Positions 1-6,722 of a DNA stretch of 10,247 bases are shown piece by piece. The notes beneath the pieces were generated by a model. That model was given only the letters and a program-made list of their open reading frames with translations. It made no database searches and was not told where the DNA came from. The position numbers and the translations under genes are program-made. The DNA is from JAAEUE01 sp039180225. GTDB lineage: Bacteria; Pseudomonadota; Alphaproteobacteria; Rhizobiales; CAJQND01. The DNA is taken from contig JBCDDQ010000169.1 of assembly GCA_039180225.1 (NCBI GenBank), forward strand, positions 1 to 10,247. Direction: 5' to 3'. Numbering within the stretch: position 1 is the first letter of the stretch; every line of letters starts with the position of its first letter.

Positions 1-192
1 GCCCACAAGTCCGCAGAGCCGGCGCACATGCAGATGCTGGAGAAGATCGGCAAGGCGCCGCTGCTGGATCTGGGCATGCGGTTGGGCGAAGGGTCCGGGG
101 CCGCGCTGGCCGTGGCGGTGATCAAGGGCGCGCTTGCCACCCATAGCGGCATGGCGACCTTCGCGGAGGCGGGGGTGTCCGACAAGGATTAG
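1..192 (+). CDS. cobT: CobT, nicotinate-nucleotide--dimethylbenzimidazole phosphoribosyltransferase (3' end only)
   Basis: Only the last 63 residues are inside the window; the frame is open from base 1 to the TAG at 190-192. CobT transfers phosphoribose from nicotinate mononucleotide to dimethylbenzimidazole in the cytosol, giving alpha-ribazole phosphate for the lower ligand of cobalamin. The identifying segment is LLDLGMRLGEGSGAALA, the family's C-terminal signature. Its Glu (residue 30 of the visible fragment) matches the known catalytic glutamate of CobT. The end 'GALATHSGMATFAEAGVSDKD' also fits the family's usual terminus (helix followed by MATF.EAGV). The TrpF-like gene begins 6 bp after the stop and may be co-transcribed. 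The N-terminal part cannot be judged. Confidence 0.93.
   Translation, partial: AHKSAEPAHMQMLEKIGKAPLLDLGMRLGEGSGAALAVAVIKGALATHSGMATFAEAGVSDKD
184..188 (+). promoter_or_regulatory. Ribosome binding site of the TrpF-like gene
   Basis: AAGGA lies inside the last codons of cobT, 10 bp before the ATG at 199. It supports that ATG as the start and suggests translation of the second gene from a shared transcript. Confidence 0.55.
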
Positions 193-198
193 GCCGCC

Positions 199-858
199 AT
201 GCATGTTCGCCTCAAAGTGTGCTGCATCGCCTCGCGTGCGGAGGCCGACATGGCCATTGCCGCAGGCGCGGACGCCTTGGGGCTGGTGGCCCATATGCCG
301 TCCGGACCGGGGCCGATCAGCGATGAAGAGATCGCTGAGATCGCAGCCGCAGTTCCGCCGCCCATTGCCACGTTCCTGCTCACGTCTGAGTCCCGGTCAG
401 AAGAAATTGCCGCCCATGTTGAGCGCACCGGCGTCAACACGATACAGATCGTCTCGCAGATCAGCGCCGAGGAGGTGGCCAGGCTGGCGGGCCTTTGCCC
501 CAATGTGCGCCGGGTTCAGGTGATCCATGTGGAGGACCGCTCCGCGCTCGATCTCATCACGGACTATGCACCTCACGTGCATGCCTTCCTGCTCGATTCT
601 GGCCGGCCCAGCGCGGCGGTGCCGGAACTGGGTGGAACGGGCCGGTCCCATGACTGGGCGGTGAGTGCTGAGTTTGTGGAACAGAGCCCGCGCCCAGTGT
701 TTCTGGCCGGCGGCCTGAAGCCAGGCAATGTGGGCGAGGCGGTCCGGCAGGTGTGTCCGTTCGGGGTGGACCTGTGCACGGGCGTGCGCACAGATGACGG
801 GCTCGATGCGGAAAAGTTGAACGCCTTTGTGGCGGCGCTTAGAGCCCCTCAGCCTTAG
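199..858 (+). CDS. Phosphoribosylanthranilate isomerase (TrpF) family protein, diverged
   Basis: This 219-residue protein has the length and motif order of the TrpF (beta/alpha)8 barrel, which isomerises phosphoribosylanthranilate in tryptophan synthesis. The start KVCCIA keeps Lys6 and the general-base Cys8 of the usual K-I-C-G. FLLDSG (130-135) keeps the general-acid Asp133. LGGTGRSHDW (144-153) and LAGGLKPGNV (169-178) are the phosphate-binding loops, and GVDLCTG (189-195) corresponds to the usual GVDVSSG. Two family landmarks are absent: the SPR segment carrying the active-site Arg reads MPSGPGP (33-39), and the VQLHG strand reads IQIVS (82-86). No other trp gene is nearby; the neighbours are cobT and a LysR gene. 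TrpF-family membership is clear, but whether it is the cell's working tryptophan enzyme is doubtful, so I give no gene symbol. Its 3' end overlaps the convergent LysR gene by 20 bp. Confidence 0.82.
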   Translation: MHVRLKVCCIASRAEADMAIAAGADALGLVAHMPSGPGPISDEEIAEIAAAVPPPIATFLLTSESRSEEIAAHVERTGVNTIQIVSQISAEEVARLAGLCPNVRRVQVIHVEDRSALDLITDYAPHVHAFLLDSGRPSAAVPELGGTGRSHDWAVSAEFVEQSPRPVFLAGGLKPGNVGEAVRQVCPFGVDLCTGVRTDDGLDAEKLNAFVAALRAPQP

Positions 859-1444
859 TGCTTCGGGGGACGTGTGCCTGCAGGCTCTCCAAAATGGCCT
901 TGGACTGCCGGCATTCGGCAAGGGCCGGCTTGCAGACGAAGGTGAGAGGTGTGCCGCCGGGTTTGGCAAGCGCGGCCACGGTCAGGTCTCCGTAGGGGCC
1001 GCCGCCGAGCTGGATGAGGCAGTCGATCTCGCCCGTCCTGACCAGGTCCACGTTGCTGGTCTGGATCACCTCGCGCACATGGGCGCTGAGATCATCGCCG
1101 CCGTTTGGCCATCGCGCCGGCAATGCGGCCTTGGCCCGGGTGCACAGACCGACCGTGAACTTCTTGGCGTTCAGTTTAGGGGCGATCTCCTCCGTGGCTT
1201 CGGTCAGGTCCTCAAACAGCTGCGTGATGCGCGGTAGATAGGTCTCGCCGGCCTCTGTGAGCAGCAGGCCGTGCGGCAGGCGGCGAAAGAGGTCAATGCC
1301 CAGGGAGGCCTCCAGCTTCTTCACTTGCTGGCTGACGGCGCCGGGGGTGACCCCAAGCTCCTGGGCGGCGGTCTTGAAACTGAGATGGCGCGCGGCGGCC
1401 TCAAAGGCCCGCAAGGTGTTGAGTGATGGCAGCCGGTAGGTCAT
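839..1444 (-). CDS. LysR-family regulator, GcvA-like, with truncated effector domain
   Basis: The N-terminal winged helix-turn-helix is complete and typical of the GcvA subgroup: LPSLNTLRAFEAAARHLSF (5-23), AAQELGVTPGAVSQQVKKLE (26-45), LFRRLPHGLLLTEAGETYLP (52-71), then the linker helix. It should bind DNA as a dimer or tetramer. The effector domain starts near residue 94 and shows the first half of the fold, with strand FTVGL, NVDLVRTGEIDCLIQLGG (131-148) and LTFVCKPALAE (167-177). The chain ends at 201, where LysR proteins usually run to about 290-310 residues, so the second subdomain (RD-II) is missing. The missing part is not downstream, because that DNA is the convergent TrpF-like gene. 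The ATG has AAGGAGA (1456-1462) 11 bp upstream. It is divergent from the 2OG-oxygenase gene, which it may regulate or once regulated. It may be a short functional form or a decaying gene. Confidence 0.85.
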   Translation of the reverse strand: MTYRLPSLNTLRAFEAAARHLSFKTAAQELGVTPGAVSQQVKKLEASLGIDLFRRLPHGLLLTEAGETYLPRITQLFEDLTEATEEIAPKLNAKKFTVGLCTRAKAALPARWPNGGDDLSAHVREVIQTSNVDLVRTGEIDCLIQLGGGPYGDLTVAALAKPGGTPLTFVCKPALAECRQSKAILESLQAHVPRSTKAEGL

Positions 1445-1629
1445 GCGCTCGGAGCTCTCCTTGCGCCAACAGTGCCATGAAACGGGGGCGGGGGAGACTC
1501 AGAATTTCTCATCCTTCCAAAATGGTTTTTCTGCAGCTGTCGGCGAAGCGCTGGCCTATGGATTTCGCCCGCCATAATGGCTAACGTTCCGTCTCGGAAG
1601 GCAGGGTTTTGAAGTTAGAGGTGCGCACC
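1445..1629. promoter_or_regulatory. Divergent promoter region, LysR / 2OG-oxygenase
   Basis: This 185-bp gap between the divergent starts must hold both promoters and, by LysR convention, the regulator's operator. An AT-rich core at about 1500-1535 contains the small dyad CCAAAATGG (1518-1526), and CAGAA (1500-1504) is mirrored by TTCTG at about 1530-1534. I cannot assign a convincing -35/-10 pair or a clear T-N11-A LysR box. The region is called from gene arrangement rather than from a recognised site. Confidence 0.4.
1617..1621 (+). promoter_or_regulatory. Ribosome binding site that decides the oxygenase start
   Basis: AGAGG lies 8 bp before the ATG at 1630. The open frame also offers a TTG at 1609 with GGAAGG (1596-1601) 7 bp before it. 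The ATG is preferred because the protein then begins MAEVPVIDVS, the usual start of this oxygenase family. Confidence 0.5.
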
Positions 1630-2592
1630 ATGGCGGAAGTTCCGGTGATTGACGTATCTGCTCTGTTTGCCGCCGGCGCCGCTCCTGAACTGGACGGCCG
1701 GATTGCCCGGGCGCTGGAGCGGGAGGCAGGGTTCGTGGTGGTCGGCTCTCCCTTGGCCGAAGGGTTGGGTGCGCGCATGGATGCGTTGAAGGCGGTGTTT
1801 GACCTCCCGCAGGCAGAGCGCCTTCAGTTTGCCATTCAGAAGCGCCAGGCGGGGAATGTGAACCTTTACCGCGGCTACACGCCGCCGCCTGAACGTTCGC
1901 ACTTTGCCTATAACGAGACGTTTGATGTGGGGCCCGAGCCGCCCTTGGCGGCGCCAGACCTTCCAAGCAAGCGGGCGTTTGAAGAGGCCAATGTGTGGCC
2001 GGCGGAAGCGGCCTTGCCGGGTTGGCGCACAGCGGCGCTGGCGTATGTGGATGGCTGCCGTGCCCTGGCCGGCGCTCTGCTGCGGTCTGTTGCCCGAGGT
2101 ATGGGCGTAGACCCGAGTAAGTTCGGGGCCTTTAGCCAGAGCCGGAACTACACCCTGCGCTTGCTGCATTATCCGGAGGTGCCGAAGGGGTTTGAGCTTC
2201 TGGAGGCGGACGGCTCCAAGCCGCAGGCAGCGCCTGAGGGCCAGCGGGCGATTGCGCGCGAGCACATCGATACCGGCGTGGTGAGCGTGCTCTGGCAGGA
2301 CGGTCAGGGCGGCCTGCAGATGCTTGGGCGCGATGAGGTCTGGCGCGATGTGCCCGTGGTGGCCGGCGCGGTATCTGTGCATTGCGGCGACCTTCTGGCG
2401 CCTGTTGCCGGGGAAAGCCTGGCCGCCACACCGCACCGGGTGATCGGCGGCCTGGCGGAACGGTTTTCGGCCGGGTTTTTCCTTGAGCCGGAATGGCTGA
2501 CCACGGTGGTGCCGCCGGGTGGAGTTGAGGCGAAGACCTATGCGGCCCATCTGACCGATGAGTTTCCCGAGCGGTTCGTGCCGCGCAGGTAG
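1630..2592 (+). CDS. 2-oxoglutarate/Fe(II)-dependent oxygenase, isopenicillin N synthase-like
   Basis: The 320-residue protein has the layout of the isopenicillin-N-synthase/plant-type 2OG oxygenases. The N-terminal domain opens with VPVIDVSAL (4-12) and includes REAGFVVV (31-38). The C-terminal double-stranded beta-helix carries the iron ligands. The facial triad is His212 and Asp214 (REHIDTG) and His269 (ATPHRV). Arg278 and Ser280 (ERFSAGFF) form the R-x-S pair that holds the 2-oxoglutarate carboxylate. Such cytosolic enzymes couple 2-oxoglutarate decarboxylation to hydroxylation or related oxidation of a small substrate, which the sequence does not reveal. The length is normal for the family. 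A TTG at 1609 would add seven residues, but the ATG at 1630 fits the family start better. It is divergent from the short GcvA-like LysR gene and runs convergently into the cyclase gene, whose stop is 36 bp away with no clear terminator between them. Confidence 0.92.
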   Translation: MAEVPVIDVSALFAAGAAPELDGRIARALEREAGFVVVGSPLAEGLGARMDALKAVFDLPQAERLQFAIQKRQAGNVNLYRGYTPPPERSHFAYNETFDVGPEPPLAAPDLPSKRAFEEANVWPAEAALPGWRTAALAYVDGCRALAGALLRSVARGMGVDPSKFGAFSQSRNYTLRLLHYPEVPKGFELLEADGSKPQAAPEGQRAIAREHIDTGVVSVLWQDGQGGLQMLGRDEVWRDVPVVAGAVSVHCGDLLAPVAGESLAATPHRVIGGLAERFSAGFFLEPEWLTTVVPPGGVEAKTYAAHLTDEFPERFVPRR

Positions 2593-2628
2593 GGGCGATG
2601 TCGCGCTGGCGCAGTCCAGGCCTTCGCT

Positions 2629-3993
2629 CTAGGCGCGCCCGGCCGTCCAGATTGCCACCTGTTCGAGGCGTCCCCGGACTGTGATCGGGTCTTCGTGGCG
2701 CAGGTCTTGCACCAGTTGGGATGGATCGGCGCCCCGGGCCCGGACCGCAGCAAGCAGATCGTCGCTCACAACCAATCGTGCGCTCATCTGCCGGGTAAGC
2801 TGTTCCAGCCGGCTGGCCACATTCACCGTATCTCCCAAGACCGTGTATTCCAGCCGATTGGCATCGCCGATGTTCCCAACAACGACTTCGCCGAAATGGA
2901 CACCAATCCCAATCTGTATCGCTTCGCGCCCTTCGCTTTGGCGGACAGAGTTCCAGCCATCGATCTCTTCGATCATCTGGGCCGCGCAGTTCAGGGCACG
3001 GATGGGATCATCGCGTTTTGAAGAGGGCGTGCCGAAATGCACCATGATTGCATCGCCGATGTACTTGTCGACCGTGCCGTCGTGGGAAAACGCTGTTCTT
3101 GCCAAACGCCCGTGGAAGTCGCGCAAGAGCTCGATCAGGGCATCCGGATCAAGGCGCTCAGAAATGGCCGTGAACCCGACCATATCGGCAAACAGAACAG
3201 CGACGGGCTGAACCGAGGGGCGATCCATTGCCGGGTTTTGCGTTGCCAGCTCACGTACGATGTTGGGAGAGAAATAGCGCGAGAGGGCAGAGCGTTGGGC
3301 CTCTGCCGCCACCTGCCGGCGAACAAGACGTCGCGAGCGCCACACCGTCACGGTCAGTACAACGGTTACAAGAACCAGAAACACGATCTGAGTGGACAGC
3401 CGGGTTAGAGCCACCGCATTGGGGTCCAGATATCTCTGCAACACCTGCTGGAGGCTCAAGCCAAGCCCCAAAACGTCGCGCGCGGAAAACACAATGGATT
3501 CTGGAAGACTGACAACCCACAGATAGCCCGTGCTCCAGGCGATGATAACGGCGCATCCGGTTGAGAGAACAAGGGAAGGCTTATAACTCAGCGACATTCC
3601 CACCAGGAACACACCCAGATAGAGAAAACTCGGCAGGCGCAGGTTGAGCTGGGGCGTCCACCCCTCGACATCAAAGGGCGTTGGAACGATGAGAATGTAA
3701 CTGAGCAGCACGGCATCCAGCATCAAGAAGAAGGCCACCAGTGGCGTTCCGCCAATGCAGTTGCGCATCAGCAGGTAGGGTGGCGCCCCGAGCAGGGCAA
3801 ATGCCGCGATCGCCGTCAGATAGACGCCGGAGCGCTCGAGCGGTACGGTCAACAACGCCCAGGCCGCAAGCAGCCCCAGAACGGTGAACCGACCCCAAAA
3901 CATGTATGCAAGACCGGACAGCTCTTCTTTTGCGATCCCTTCGTTGAGATCAGCCGTGGCCGTTTGAAACGGTGTTTTGGACACGCCGCGCAT
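2629..3993 (-). CDS. Membrane-bound class III adenylate cyclase
   Basis: This 454-residue protein should make cAMP from ATP at the inner face of the cytoplasmic membrane. The N-terminal half has about six hydrophobic segments (near 32-50, 54-74, 85-103, 121-138, 140-161 and 201-219). A basic juxtamembrane helix leads to ALSRYFSPNIV (236-246), a common lead-in to bacterial cyclase domains. The catalytic domain is complete. Metal-binding aspartates are Asp270 (LFADMVGFT) and Asp314 (YIGDAIM). Adenine-selecting residues are Lys310 (VDKYIGDA) and Thr384 (EYTVLGD). Transition-state residues are Asn391 and Arg395 (VNVASRLE). The K/T pair at the correct N+7 and R+11 spacing matches the CyaC-type adenylate cyclases and argues against guanylate cyclase. 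GGAGGA (4001-4006) 7 bp upstream supports the ATG. The gene lies 58 bp after the cupin gene on the same strand, so read-through is possible. The signal sensed by the membrane part is unknown. Confidence 0.93.
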   Translation of the reverse strand: MRGVSKTPFQTATADLNEGIAKEELSGLAYMFWGRFTVLGLLAAWALLTVPLERSGVYLTAIAAFALLGAPPYLLMRNCIGGTPLVAFFLMLDAVLLSYILIVPTPFDVEGWTPQLNLRLPSFLYLGVFLVGMSLSYKPSLVLSTGCAVIIAWSTGYLWVVSLPESIVFSARDVLGLGLSLQQVLQRYLDPNAVALTRLSTQIVFLVLVTVVLTVTVWRSRRLVRRQVAAEAQRSALSRYFSPNIVRELATQNPAMDRPSVQPVAVLFADMVGFTAISERLDPDALIELLRDFHGRLARTAFSHDGTVDKYIGDAIMVHFGTPSSKRDDPIRALNCAAQMIEEIDGWNSVRQSEGREAIQIGIGVHFGEVVVGNIGDANRLEYTVLGDTVNVASRLEQLTRQMSARLVVSDDLLAAVRARGADPSQLVQDLRHEDPITVRGRLEQVAIWTAGRA

Positions 3994-4000
3994 GTCGATT

Positions 4001-4006
4001 TCCTCC
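4001..4006 (-). promoter_or_regulatory. Ribosome binding site of the adenylate cyclase gene
   Basis: Read on the minus strand this is GGAGGA, a near-perfect Shine-Dalgarno, 7 bp before the ATG at 3993. It is the strongest such site in the window and suggests efficient translation. Confidence 0.7.
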
Positions 4007-4051
4007 GGTTGACCGCGGCGGCCTCAATCGGTCTCTGCCCGCGCCGCCCTG

Positions 4052-4897
4052 CTAACTGGCAAGTGCGTATCGGCCCCGGGTGCGCACGTAGATCAGGCAC
4101 TCATCTCCCTGTTTGCAGGCCAATGTGTGCTCAGCATTACTCTTGCCGGCGAAATAGCTTCCCGGTCCCAGATCCTTTGCACCAGCTGAAGAGGTGTGTG
4201 TGAGATTGCCCTTGATGAGCACCGCCCGGAGCCACGTATCATTGCCGAGCAGTTTTCCTGAGTAGCCACCCGGCAACTTCAGGAACGTTCCGTTTTGTCT
4301 GCGGGTGTTCAGATCACCCCACAGGAAGGCCACCTTCGCTCCCTCGCTTTGAGCGGCCCCGGGGGATGTGTTCAGCCATTTGATGTCCGATGTTTTCAGC
4401 CAGACGATATTGTCTTTGGCCAGGTTCACCGGTCTTTCCCCATTGTCGAAACTCTGAGCGGCCGGCCGCACCAGGTAAGGGCCTTGAAAAATCTCCAGGA
4501 ACGCGACGGCGCGCGCGCCCTGTTTGGCGGATGTGATGTGAATTTCGCCGGCTGGCTGGGTCCAGAATGAGCCGGGCGCCATCCACATTTTCTCCGCTTT
4601 GGGATCGTCATTGTGGACCATGCCGCTGATAACCACAGCGCGATAGGTGATGTTGTGAATGTGTGGCGGTGACGAGAACCCGTCCACAAACTCTATGATG
4701 GCCCCCGACGCCACGTTCTTTTTGATGTCGCCCCAAAGCACGCCTGCTTTTGGGCTCGAGTCTCCACGAAGGGGGTTGAGCGGTTGAAACGCAACCTCGG
4801 TTCTGGGGATGACTTCAATGATTGGTTCTGCCCAAGCAGACTGCGTCCCTGCGGCGATGGCAAGCAGCCAAACGGCAAGTGTTCGGCAGACTTTCAT
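4052..4897 (-). CDS. Secreted DUF4437-type double-cupin protein
   Basis: The 281-residue product begins with a Sec signal peptide (MKVCR, a hydrophobic stretch, then SAWA, cleavage about residue 23), so the mature protein should be periplasmic. Two related halves follow. The first (about 50-145) starts VLWGD and has a histidine-rich cupin pattern: HIHN (His79, His81), GMVHND (His95) and GEIHIT (His120), plausible metal ligands. The second (about 187-277) repeats the opening as FLWGDLNTRRQNGTF. It keeps few histidines (His234, His257), so it may be structural. The layout fits the DUF4437 cupin family, for which I know no established reaction; the family name is recalled rather than searched. 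A TTG two codons earlier (4903) is possible, but AAGGAG (4904-4909) lies 6 bp before the ATG at 4897. It is divergent from a full-length LysR gene and 58 bp upstream of the adenylate cyclase. Confidence 0.85.
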   Translation of the reverse strand: MKVCRTLAVWLLAIAAGTQSAWAEPIIEVIPRTEVAFQPLNPLRGDSSPKAGVLWGDIKKNVASGAIIEFVDGFSSPPHIHNITYRAVVISGMVHNDDPKAEKMWMAPGSFWTQPAGEIHITSAKQGARAVAFLEIFQGPYLVRPAAQSFDNGERPVNLAKDNIVWLKTSDIKWLNTSPGAAQSEGAKVAFLWGDLNTRRQNGTFLKLPGGYSGKLLGNDTWLRAVLIKGNLTHTSSAGAKDLGPGSYFAGKSNAEHTLACKQGDECLIYVRTRGRYALAS

Positions 4898-5019
4898 GAC
4901 CAACTCCTTGTTTTGAATAAATTTCGCACCCGTAAGTTTTCAGTCCCGGCTCATGTAGGCGGCGAAGGCCGGAGTTTAATCAGCGTTGAAGTGAAGGCAC
5001 TATCCGCTAAAGTGGGATA
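4898..5019. promoter_or_regulatory. Divergent promoter region, cupin / LysR
   Basis: This 122-bp gap separates the divergent starts of the cupin gene and the LysR gene, the classic arrangement for a LysR regulator and its target. It holds the cupin ribosome binding site (4904-4909, minus strand), an AT-rich stretch at about 4910-4945, and a dyad against the LysR start (separate entry). No convincing -35/-10 pair was assigned. Confidence 0.5.
5001..5019. repeat. Inverted repeat TATCC-N9-GGATA just before the LysR start
   Basis: TATCC (5001-5005) and GGATA (5015-5019) form a perfect 5-bp dyad around a 9-bp centre, ending one base before the ATG at 5020. A second interlocked dyad, CACT (4998-5001) and AGTG (5011-5014), overlaps it. 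The position would let a bound protein block translation or transcription start of the LysR gene, as in autoregulation. It is short enough to be chance. Confidence 0.35.
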
Positions 5020-5910
5020 ATGTCATTTGATCTTAAATCGCTTGAGCTTTTCGTGCGTGCCGCAACACTTGGTGCCATCGGCAAGGCTGGTGCGGAGTTC
5101 GGGTTGTCGAGCACGGCTGCCTCACAACGCATCCAAGCCTTGGAACACGCCGTGGGAGCGCAACTTCTGCATCGCACCACGCGGGCGGTCTCTCTGTCGA
5201 AGGAGGGCGAGGTGTTCTTGGCCCATGCCAAGCGCATTATCGAGAATGTGGAAGATGCGCTAACCGATGTGCAGAGCAACCGAAGCGCCATAAAGGGCGA
5301 CCTGCGCATCGCAAGCTCCGCCTCCTTCGGGCGGATGCACATCGCGCCTCACATGGCTGAGTTTCTGGAGCTGTATCCAAACCTGTCGGTGCAATTGCAT
5401 TTGAGCGATTCCGTGTTCGATATTGTGGAGAACGGGTTTGATCTTGCCATCCGCCTCGGTGCGTTGGCGCCTTCCTCGCTAAAGGCCCGCAAGCTGGCAG
5501 ACTGTCCGCGAATCCTGGTCGCCAAGCGCGAGTATCTCAACTCCTTCGGAACGCCAAAATCGCCCGCCGACCTTGAAGCGCATAAGTGCCTGATCCGGGG
5601 AGACCAGCGGTCCTGGAAGCTGCGTGCGCCGGACGGCAGCGTGATTGATGCCAAGATTGACGGGCCTTTTGTCACCAATCTTGCAGAGGCCGTCACGGAG
5701 GGTGTTCTTTCCGGGATCGGAATTGCCCGAAAGTGCGAGTGGGAGATTTCAAGCCATCTTGCTTCCGGCTCACTGGTCGCGGTGCTCACCGACTATATCG
5801 TCATGCCGGAGTGGAACATCTATGCCGTGCGGCCTCCAAGCCAGAAGACGCCTTCACGGGTTAAGGCTTTCACGGAGTTTCTGGGTGCCAAGCTCAAGCG
5901 ATTATCATGA
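5020..5910 (+). CDS. LysR-family transcriptional regulator
   Basis: The 296-residue protein is full length for the family. The winged helix-turn-helix spans about residues 3-62: LKSLELFVRAATLGAIGKAG, FGLSSTAASQRIQALE (27-42), then LLHRTTRAVSLSKEG. The linker helix and periplasmic-binding-like effector domain follow, with DLRIASSASFGR (94-105), the motif FDLAIRLGAL (140-149), and IGIARKCEW in the second subdomain. It resembles the common proteobacterial LysR subgroup ending in FTEFLGAKL. The small-molecule inducer cannot be told from sequence. It is divergent from the cupin gene, its likeliest target, and a dyad abuts its start codon. The start has only a weak Shine-Dalgarno (GTGGGA) a few bases upstream. 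The stop is 22 bp from the convergent stop of the response-regulator gene. Confidence 0.93.
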   Translation: MSFDLKSLELFVRAATLGAIGKAGAEFGLSSTAASQRIQALEHAVGAQLLHRTTRAVSLSKEGEVFLAHAKRIIENVEDALTDVQSNRSAIKGDLRIASSASFGRMHIAPHMAEFLELYPNLSVQLHLSDSVFDIVENGFDLAIRLGALAPSSLKARKLADCPRILVAKREYLNSFGTPKSPADLEAHKCLIRGDQRSWKLRAPDGSVIDAKIDGPFVTNLAEAVTEGVLSGIGIARKCEWEISSHLASGSLVAVLTDYIVMPEWNIYAVRPPSQKTPSRVKAFTEFLGAKLKRLS

Positions 5911-5932
5911 GGGCTGCGCGCCAACCCGGCGG

Positions 5933-6652
5933 TCAAGTCCGCGTCACATCGTGCGTCAGACAATAGTCGATGTCGCGCACCGTTTTGATGTAGGTCGGTT
6001 TGGCCGGATCGGGCTCGATCTTCTTGCGGAGCCTCATCACATGCACATCCACGGCGCGGTCACCCACCACCGTTTCCCCGCCGCGCGCAAGGTCCAGCAG
6101 CTGGTCGCGGCTGAGCACCACCCGCGGATGCTCGGCCAAGGCGCGCAACAGGTCAAACTCCATGGCCGTCAGATCGGCCTCCTCGCCGCTTTCGGCATCC
6201 ACAACAATCCGCTCACCCAGTTTGATCAACCATCTGCCCATGGTGATCCCGCCAGGCGCTTGATCACCTGATCCGTCGGTCGATGTATAGCTTGATCGCC
6301 TGAGCACGGATCTGATCCGTGCGGCCAATTCGCGTGGCTCGAACGGCTTTGTCACATAATCGTCTGCGCCATATTCCAAACCGAAAACACGGTCAAAGGC
6401 CTCATCTCGCACGCTCAGGACGATGATGGGCAGACGCGAGGTTTCTCTGAGTTCGCGCATAAGGTCAAAACCGTCCGCGTCTGGCAGCCCCACGTCCAGC
6501 ACACACAGATCAACCCGCTCTTTTGTCAGCGCGTCTTTCATCTGCTGGCCAGTGGCCGCGCAGATGACGCTGAACCCTTGGGTTTCCAAATAGCGCTGTA
6601 AGAACGAAGTGATCTGGGGGTCATCATCGACCACAAGAATCTGCTCAGTCAT
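5933..6652 (-). CDS. OmpR/PhoB-family response regulator
   Basis: The 239-residue protein joins a receiver domain (1-118) to a winged-helix DNA-binding domain (about 137-232). The receiver has the acidic pair Asp10/Asp11 (VVDDD), phospho-acceptor Asp53 (CVLDVGLP), switch Ser80 (IVLSVRD) and conserved Lys102 (TKPFEP). The output domain shows LTAMEFDLLRAL and the recognition helix DRAVDVHVMRLRKKIE (198-213). The terminal wing reads VRDIDYCL where most relatives have VRGVGYR, so it lacks the usual glycines. The open frame extends 47 residues further upstream, but the domain starts at MTEQILVVDDD. GGAGGG (6664-6669, minus strand) lies 11 bp before that ATG. It is divergent from the hybrid kinase, which is its probable partner, although that kinase has its own receiver. 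Confidence 0.95.
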   Translation of the reverse strand: MTEQILVVDDDPQITSFLQRYLETQGFSVICAATGQQMKDALTKERVDLCVLDVGLPDADGFDLMRELRETSRLPIIVLSVRDEAFDRVFGLEYGADDYVTKPFEPRELAARIRSVLRRSSYTSTDGSGDQAPGGITMGRWLIKLGERIVVDAESGEEADLTAMEFDLLRALAEHPRVVLSRDQLLDLARGGETVVGDRAVDVHVMRLRKKIEPDPAKPTYIKTVRDIDYCLTHDVTRT

Positions 6653-6722
6653 CTGGCACGTTGCCCTCCACTGGCCCCCAGCCTCCACCCAATTGCGGCC
6701 TCTTGTCAAAAGGCAATTGAGG
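6653..6722. promoter_or_regulatory. Divergent promoter region, response regulator / hybrid kinase
   Basis: About 70 bp separate the two divergent starts. TTGACA reads on the minus strand at 6704-6709 and again at 6724-6729. Each could be a -35 element for the regulator gene, but neither has a good -10 at 16-18 bp. CAATTG repeats cross the region (separate entry). Both promoters must overlap here, so one bound regulator could control both genes. Confidence 0.45.

Noticed and set aside
397..969. Minus-strand open frame across the end of the TrpF-like gene and the end of the LysR gene
   Set aside because: Both underlying genes have clear family motifs. This frame has none and would overlap both of them.
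1609..1629. TTG start for the oxygenase, adding seven residues
   Set aside because: It has a fair ribosome binding site, but the ATG at 1630 gives the family-typical N terminus and is the stronger start codon. It is kept only as an alternative.
1615..2550. Long open frame (311 codons) on the minus strand opposite the oxygenase
   Set aside because: The plus strand encodes a complete family-matching oxygenase with all its iron ligands. The minus reading is rich in Arg, His and Pro with no recognisable motif, typical of an antisense shadow in GC-rich DNA.
2593..2628. Possible terminator between the convergent oxygenase and cyclase genes
   Set aside because: Only a weak GCGC-type stem is present, with no T-run.
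4017..4048. GGCGGC ... GCCGCC stem between the cupin and cyclase genes as a terminator
   Set aside because: The stem is six pairs with a 20-base loop and no T-run on the minus strand. Such GC-rich repeats are common by chance in this composition.
5911..5932. Possible bidirectional terminator between the convergent LysR and response-regulator genes
   Set aside because: The gap is only 22 bp, and I see no stem followed by T residues on either strand.
6609..6722. Upstream extension of the kinase reading frame
   Set aside because: It overlaps the start of the divergent response regulator, and the encoded sequence looks non-biological. The GTG at 6723 just before the first membrane helix is more sensible.
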